Assembly (NCBI GenBank): GCA_963970005.1
Contig: CAXAMN010003891.1
Coordinates: 559,287 to 623,286, forward strand
Direction of reading: 5' to 3'
Source: Durusdinium trenchii
Lineage: Eukaryota > Sar > Dinophyceae > Suessiales > Symbiodiniaceae
DNA: 64,000 nucleotides
The notes beneath the pieces are model-generated. The model made no database searches and was not told where the DNA came from. It worked only from the letters and a program-made list of their open reading frames with translations. This document shows positions 56,201-62,200 of this stretch, in pieces. Every line of letters starts with the position of its first letter. Positions within the stretch are counted from its first letter, which is position 1. Both the position numbers and the translations under genes were made by a program.

Positions 56201-59200
56201 CCATGGTCTGGGATCGCCTCTTGAGGTGTACAACAAAATACTCGTCTAAGTTTAGCCCAAGTTGAAGGACCCTACAGACATCCATAGACCTACCCTCCCT
56301 CCAACCAACTCGGAGAGCCGCATCACTTCAGGAAGTCGAAGGTGGAGATGGAACGGAAGCGAAAGGACCTCGGCTCGTCCCGAGCGGGACCGTTCCGGGC
56401 GCAACTCCAAGGCTGATCAGGGAGTTGCCCGTCCTTGACAGATTGGGGTCCTTATGAACCACTGACATTGGGGTGTGTGCCTTCTATACTCTCAATCCAC
56501 TATGATGGATGTTCCAGTGATGTTGAGACTTTTCACAGCAACTAGTGCGGTCGTTTTCCTATTGTTCGACCTCCAGGGTCCGAAAGAGGATCGGAGCCGC
56601 GTGCAAAGATTGATTGAAGGGCCACCCTTCTGTGGCGGTAAAGGCTCTCCACTGCACTGGGGGATTTCTTTTGTTCTGTCCATGCAGGGGATATGTGTGA
56701 ATCAGGACTCTTCAGGACTTGCTTCGAAGGGATTTGGACTCCAAGGGGCATCCTCCAAGGGGTTTACTACTTCACTGCTTGTGATCTGAGATATCTGAGG
56801 AAGTTTTTCTCTTTCCATGTCTGACTCTGTCAGGATTTGGTCTCCAAGCAGCAGGAATGGATCCAGGACGGCCACGTCGTGAGTTCCGCGTTTCCGCTGC
56901 GTCGCGGCGCCGCGGCCTCGGTGCGCTCGGACGCTGCGAGGGTGGCCGTGTGGACCCTCCACCCCCAACTCTGGAGATCAAAAGCCGGCTATCTGAAGGT
57001 ATCATATATGGAATGCTATTCTCACTTATGGTTTACATATGGACCCTTTTCACTCACCCCAACTGATCGGTGAATATTGTCAGTCCTGACGGGAGTCTTT
57101 TGGCTTTATTTGGTTGGCTGCTCCGAAGAGCTTTTGTCCAATGTTTAGGCTTGAGACATTGCCTTAATGACACATGTTTTGGGTTGGTTGAGGGTTGAAT
57201 GTCGAAGGCCAAGAAGTGAAGGAAGAAAGAATGAATGAACGAAAGAAAGAAAGATCCCCCCGTCCCCACTAATCATTTCACCAATGAGTCTCGGCTTTGC
57301 TTCGTCACGGTTTTCACCGTGACCGGTCGCTCCCAGGAGGAGTTGGAAGCGCGCAAGGCGCGCGGCGAGGACGTGGGCGTCATGGCGCAGTTCGGTGCCA
57401 TGAAGGCCGTGATGGGCCGACTGCAGACGGAGATGAAGAAGGACCGGCACATGATGCGCGATGCGGGAGCCAAGCTCGCGGGGGTCCGAAGGCGATCCGG
57501 AAGGCGAGCTGAAGAGAGCTGTGGAAACTTGGGCAACTAGAGTTGGGCGACTCTGTTTGGGCGACGGAGGGATGGAGTCAGGAGGCCTGTTTTGGTTGGG
57601 GTGGTGTTCCGAGTGTCTAATATTGTGTATTTTTTAAAAACATGGTGGCGCAAGATTCAAGAGGTGCAAGCAGAAGACCGCTAAAGGACCAACATGTTTG
57701 GAATTCCTTCATGGTCTGAATGGGCATGGTGGATGCTTTGGATTGTGCTTTCCATGGCAAGGAGCAGGAGATGCAGCAGAAGAAGCATGGCAACGCCTTT
57801 GCTGCTGGAGCAGCCAAATGGGCTGAAGGCAGGGAGTGGCGGGAAATGTCTATGCATGGCTGTGCAATGGGTGAGGCCAGCATAGTATAGCTAGTTCCAG
57901 ACACTCCGCAGTAGAGAGGAATAGGCTAGGCTACATGTAGGTGGTTGCAGTGATTTGTACCTTGGATTGGAACTTGCGGGCTGTTTGATGGATTTCCTGC
58001 AAAAAGATCAGATCGTTTGAATTGAGCTGTCATCACAGCATATATACCTGGACCCTCCAAAGTACCTTAGAAAATGTGACATGACCCTATACAAGCAGGT
58101 ACTTGTACCCATTTTCTGAGGTACAAACTGAGATTCCAGGTGACAGTCCATCAAGCCCTCCAACTGACACCTTGCCTCCTTCGTGACAGTTCGTTCCATC
58201 CTATCAGAGGCAGCATCACCAGTTAGAACGCTTGTTGGACAAACTGGTCACACTGGAACTTACATTCACTAACAATCCATGTATGTATGTATATATACCC
58301 TAGACTTCCGAGGCCATTAAAACATGGTTGACCTGTTTTTTTTGTAGTATAAAATCCTTATATTAGTTATTTCGTAAAGCCTATTAAATTAATGGTGGTT
58401 GGAAGCCTAGGGTATATACGGAATATGTTTCTATTTCTACCTATGTTGACTCCTTAAATTCATTTCAAAATCACCCCAACAGATCGGCAAATATTCCAGT
58501 CCCATGAGGATGGTTAGTCAGATTGAACTTGTGATTCCAAAGAACTGCTCCCTGAGACCCTGGCCTGGGCTCATCTGAATGGACTTGTTCACCTCACCCA
58601 GCAGCATCCAGCAGCTTTAGAACGGTGTTTTCTACCTCACTTGGCCTCCCCAAACCACCGAACCCTCCCACCGTTTCCGCCGAGAAGGACGTCAGTTCCA
58701 CCGTTTGTGTGGTCTTCCGTTTGTTAGGACTGGATTCCATGGAGGACACGCCCATGGTGCAGCTTGGGGACGCCAGCACCGCGGCGCCCTTTACCACGCG
58801 CACGCCCTCCATCAGCTCCGTCCCTTTGGGAGGAGTGGGGGGAGGAGGCGACCGGCGGTTGGGAGGTGGAGATCCAGCGGTTGGGAGGTGGTACACAGAG
58901 GAGGGGGGTACATATAGTGGTCCTTTAGACAATTACACCAACCCATCCGGACCTTAAAACCGGGATTCTGGACCTTCTCCAGATGGAAGTGGGTGGAACA
59001 TGGATGGACCTCCGAGGTTAACGGATTTTGGAGTTGATTCGGGTGGAGAAGAAGCCTTTTGGGTCCATCTGTCTGGGCCACCGACCACATTCACTGAAAG
59101 GTTTAGGACGCTACTTGCATTGATGTCGGTATGAATTGAAGATGTATGGTATGGATTGGATGGTTGAGTGCTGGGTATGGAAGGTTCCCACTATTCCCAC

Positions 59201-62200
59201 ATGTCTGGTTCCATCAGTTGTTCCATCTCATGGATGGTCTGGGATGATCGTCAGCTTTTAATCCTCACACATCCGCCGTGCTGTCCTAGGTCGTTGACAT
59301 CATCCGCCAGGGCCGCTGTACCTTGCTGTCGGCAGTGCAGCAGACTCTCAGCTCAACCGCTTGAGAAAGAACACTACCCCTAAACCGCTCCAAGCATCTC
59401 CGTTTCGAAGGTGTTTGGGGCGAGTGGCGGGCCTCTAGCTAGGGATGTACATGGAACCCCATCTCAAAAGAGCTGGACACACCAGGTTGTGACCCTGGCG
59501 CGGGAGTTCTTCTCCAAACACTCCATGGATGGAAGATATGCCAGGTGATTTTCAGGGGCCAATGTAGTATTCCATACATCAAGTGCTTGGTTCTATCAAC
59601 AGTAGTATCGTAAATGATCGGTTCCTTAGGGTTGACCCTCCAGGCAGCTGGTTTAGTGGCTATGTATTTGTTGGATTCAAGAGCCTGTAGCTCAGTAGCT
59701 CACTGATGGCGAGGGGAAGAGTTGTTTTGATTCTGGAGAATTAAAAACAATCCGCAGAAATCCGTGTGTGCATTTTGTATAGATCTTTGATCCAGGAGAA
59801 CTCTGCCCTGTGTTGTATCAAAATAATGACAGAACTCCGAAATCTTACCATGTAAAACCCCATTTTATGGAGGATGACGTTGACGTCATCTGGACATTCC
59901 CAGCGGGCTGGTCGTGGACCTCTCTGAGGGTTCTTCCACCAGCTAGGATGCAGATGATGATGCTGGAGTCCATGATTGCAGCCTACACCATGTCCACCAT
60001 GTCCGTGGATGGTACTCGACCCTCAGAGCCGCACCTCGCTCCAATTGAGGAACGCCCCAATGGCCCGTTCTCCATCTATGAGCTTTTTGGTGCTTTATGA
60101 GCCAGAGTTATATAACATCCACCAGCTTCTTCCATAACTGAAGAAGGTTCCACAACTGAAGAAGGTTCCCTAGGGATCCAGTCGTACCTGCTCAGAAGGC
60201 ACGACTGGGCCCTCCAAAGCCATCCCAAACACCTTCTGAGAAGGTACTTGGATCCCGGGTTTTATAACAAGCTGGGCTCCATCAGCTTCTTCCAGCCGGA
60301 GACCCAACTTCGAGGGATCTCAGTGTTGCGGATCTGGGAACCTATGAAGTCTACATCCGCTCTTCGAGACACACATGGAACCGGGTCACATGGACCAGAC
60401 TGGAAGACGATGGTTTTCCTCTACAGTGACACAGTGGCTTTCCGGGTTCCATGTGGGTGCGTCAAGTGGTGTCCTTAGAACCAGGCCAGTCAGGTGAGGA
60501 ACCCATTGTTCCCCGACTTCTCTTCGGTGAGGAACCCCCCGCCCTCGGAGTGTCGGAGCGGGGTCCGAGGCAGATGATGGCCAGCGGTGTCTTCGTGGGA
60601 ATCGCCTCCTTGGCCTTCTCCTTCGCCAGGCGCGGACGAACAGATCGAAAGTGCTCGGGGCGAACGAAGACGGTGTGGGCTAGCGGATGACATGGGCAGA
60701 GGCGAGGACTGCGAAGACATGTTTTGGTATGTTTTTGGTATTCCTGGTTTTTGTTTAAGTCTATTTGGGTTTGTATTTTTTTTGGCGTGTACTTCCTGAT
60801 GTAGTGGTTGGAAGTTCGACTTGAGCGATTCATACCCTCGAATCACACCCCCGAATCATACCCCCGAATCATACCCCTCAAAACGTTACACGTAAGAACC
60901 AGGTGTTAAGGTGAAGTTTTTGGTTGGTCTTTGTGCCTTGTAGATGTCCACGAGCCAATGGTGCATGACGTTTGCAATTGTGTGATCCATGGGCACTCAA
61001 TTTGGCCAAAATTGTTTGTGTCTTCTTGTGGGACGAGCAAAGGCTCACATCGCAGGGGTACTCATAATGTTCCCATGTGCTCTCCCTTGAGAAGAAGAGC
61101 CAAAGGACCGCCTTCTTTTGCAGAATCTAATGGCCATACGAATCACACCCGATTCATGCCCGATTCATACCCGAATCACGCACCTCCACACAGTCTCCCA
61201 CCCATCCCACATCCTGGTTGCTTTGGTGGGGCCTGCAAAGGGCCACTGGAGTCTTTGGTGGAAGAGTGCATTTGCCTAGTCTGCCCAGCATCCAACAGAT
61301 GCTGCTTGCCTACTGCCTCGGCGCAGAGTGGGCCCACTGCTGGAAGTCCAGCTAATCCAACAATACAACTTCAAAGCTGCGAATCATCTGCGAATCATAC
61401 CCTCGAATCATACCCCCGAATCATACCCCGAATCATACCCTCGAATCATACCACCTATTCAAACTTCCCGGCCCGACTACGGTAAAAAAATATACACCCA
61501 TTTGCTTCCCCATGGGTAAATCCACTAACCCGGGAAAACAGATTTTGCTGGTTCCTCAAGCAATATCCAAGTAATTATTCTGAGTGACCGTCATTCAGTC
61601 ACACAAAGCAAGGACCCCTTTGCATGGCATGTCAATGCACATGAATTTCCCCTTATTGGTTGACATGCAGGGGTGACAGGGCCCATTGACACTTGACTGT
61701 ATAGGTTGAGCTGTACTAGGTCCATTTGCTCTGTTCATTGTTCGCTTGGACCAAAACACCCGAGGACCTCCCGGTGCCACGCTACCTGGCTATCGACCTC
61801 CCTCCCGGCTCGGTCCGGCCAGGCCGCTCGACCGGATGCATCCGGTGCGGCCGCTCTCCTCGGTGTTTCATCCGGCCAACCTCTTCAGTGCCGCGACCGA
61901 GAAACGACGCCTCGGACACGTCGACGCGTCGAGGGGCGGGCGGCGGTGGAGGGACCGACCCTAAACTGAAGGCCAGGCGGGGCCTCCTTGCCGGAGGCGA
62001 TGGTTCGGTCGCGAAACCACAGGGTCGCAAGTTCTGGGGGCCGAACCCTGAGGTAGAAGGGATTTGGGTTTCAGGGTTTCGAAGCCAACGCTGGCTTTTT
62101 CACAAGACATGGACCACTCGCTGCGTACCAAGTGTAAAAAGATGTAAAAGATGTAAAAAGTGTAGTTGTTGTTCCAATGGTTCAGGTGATTGACAGATGT

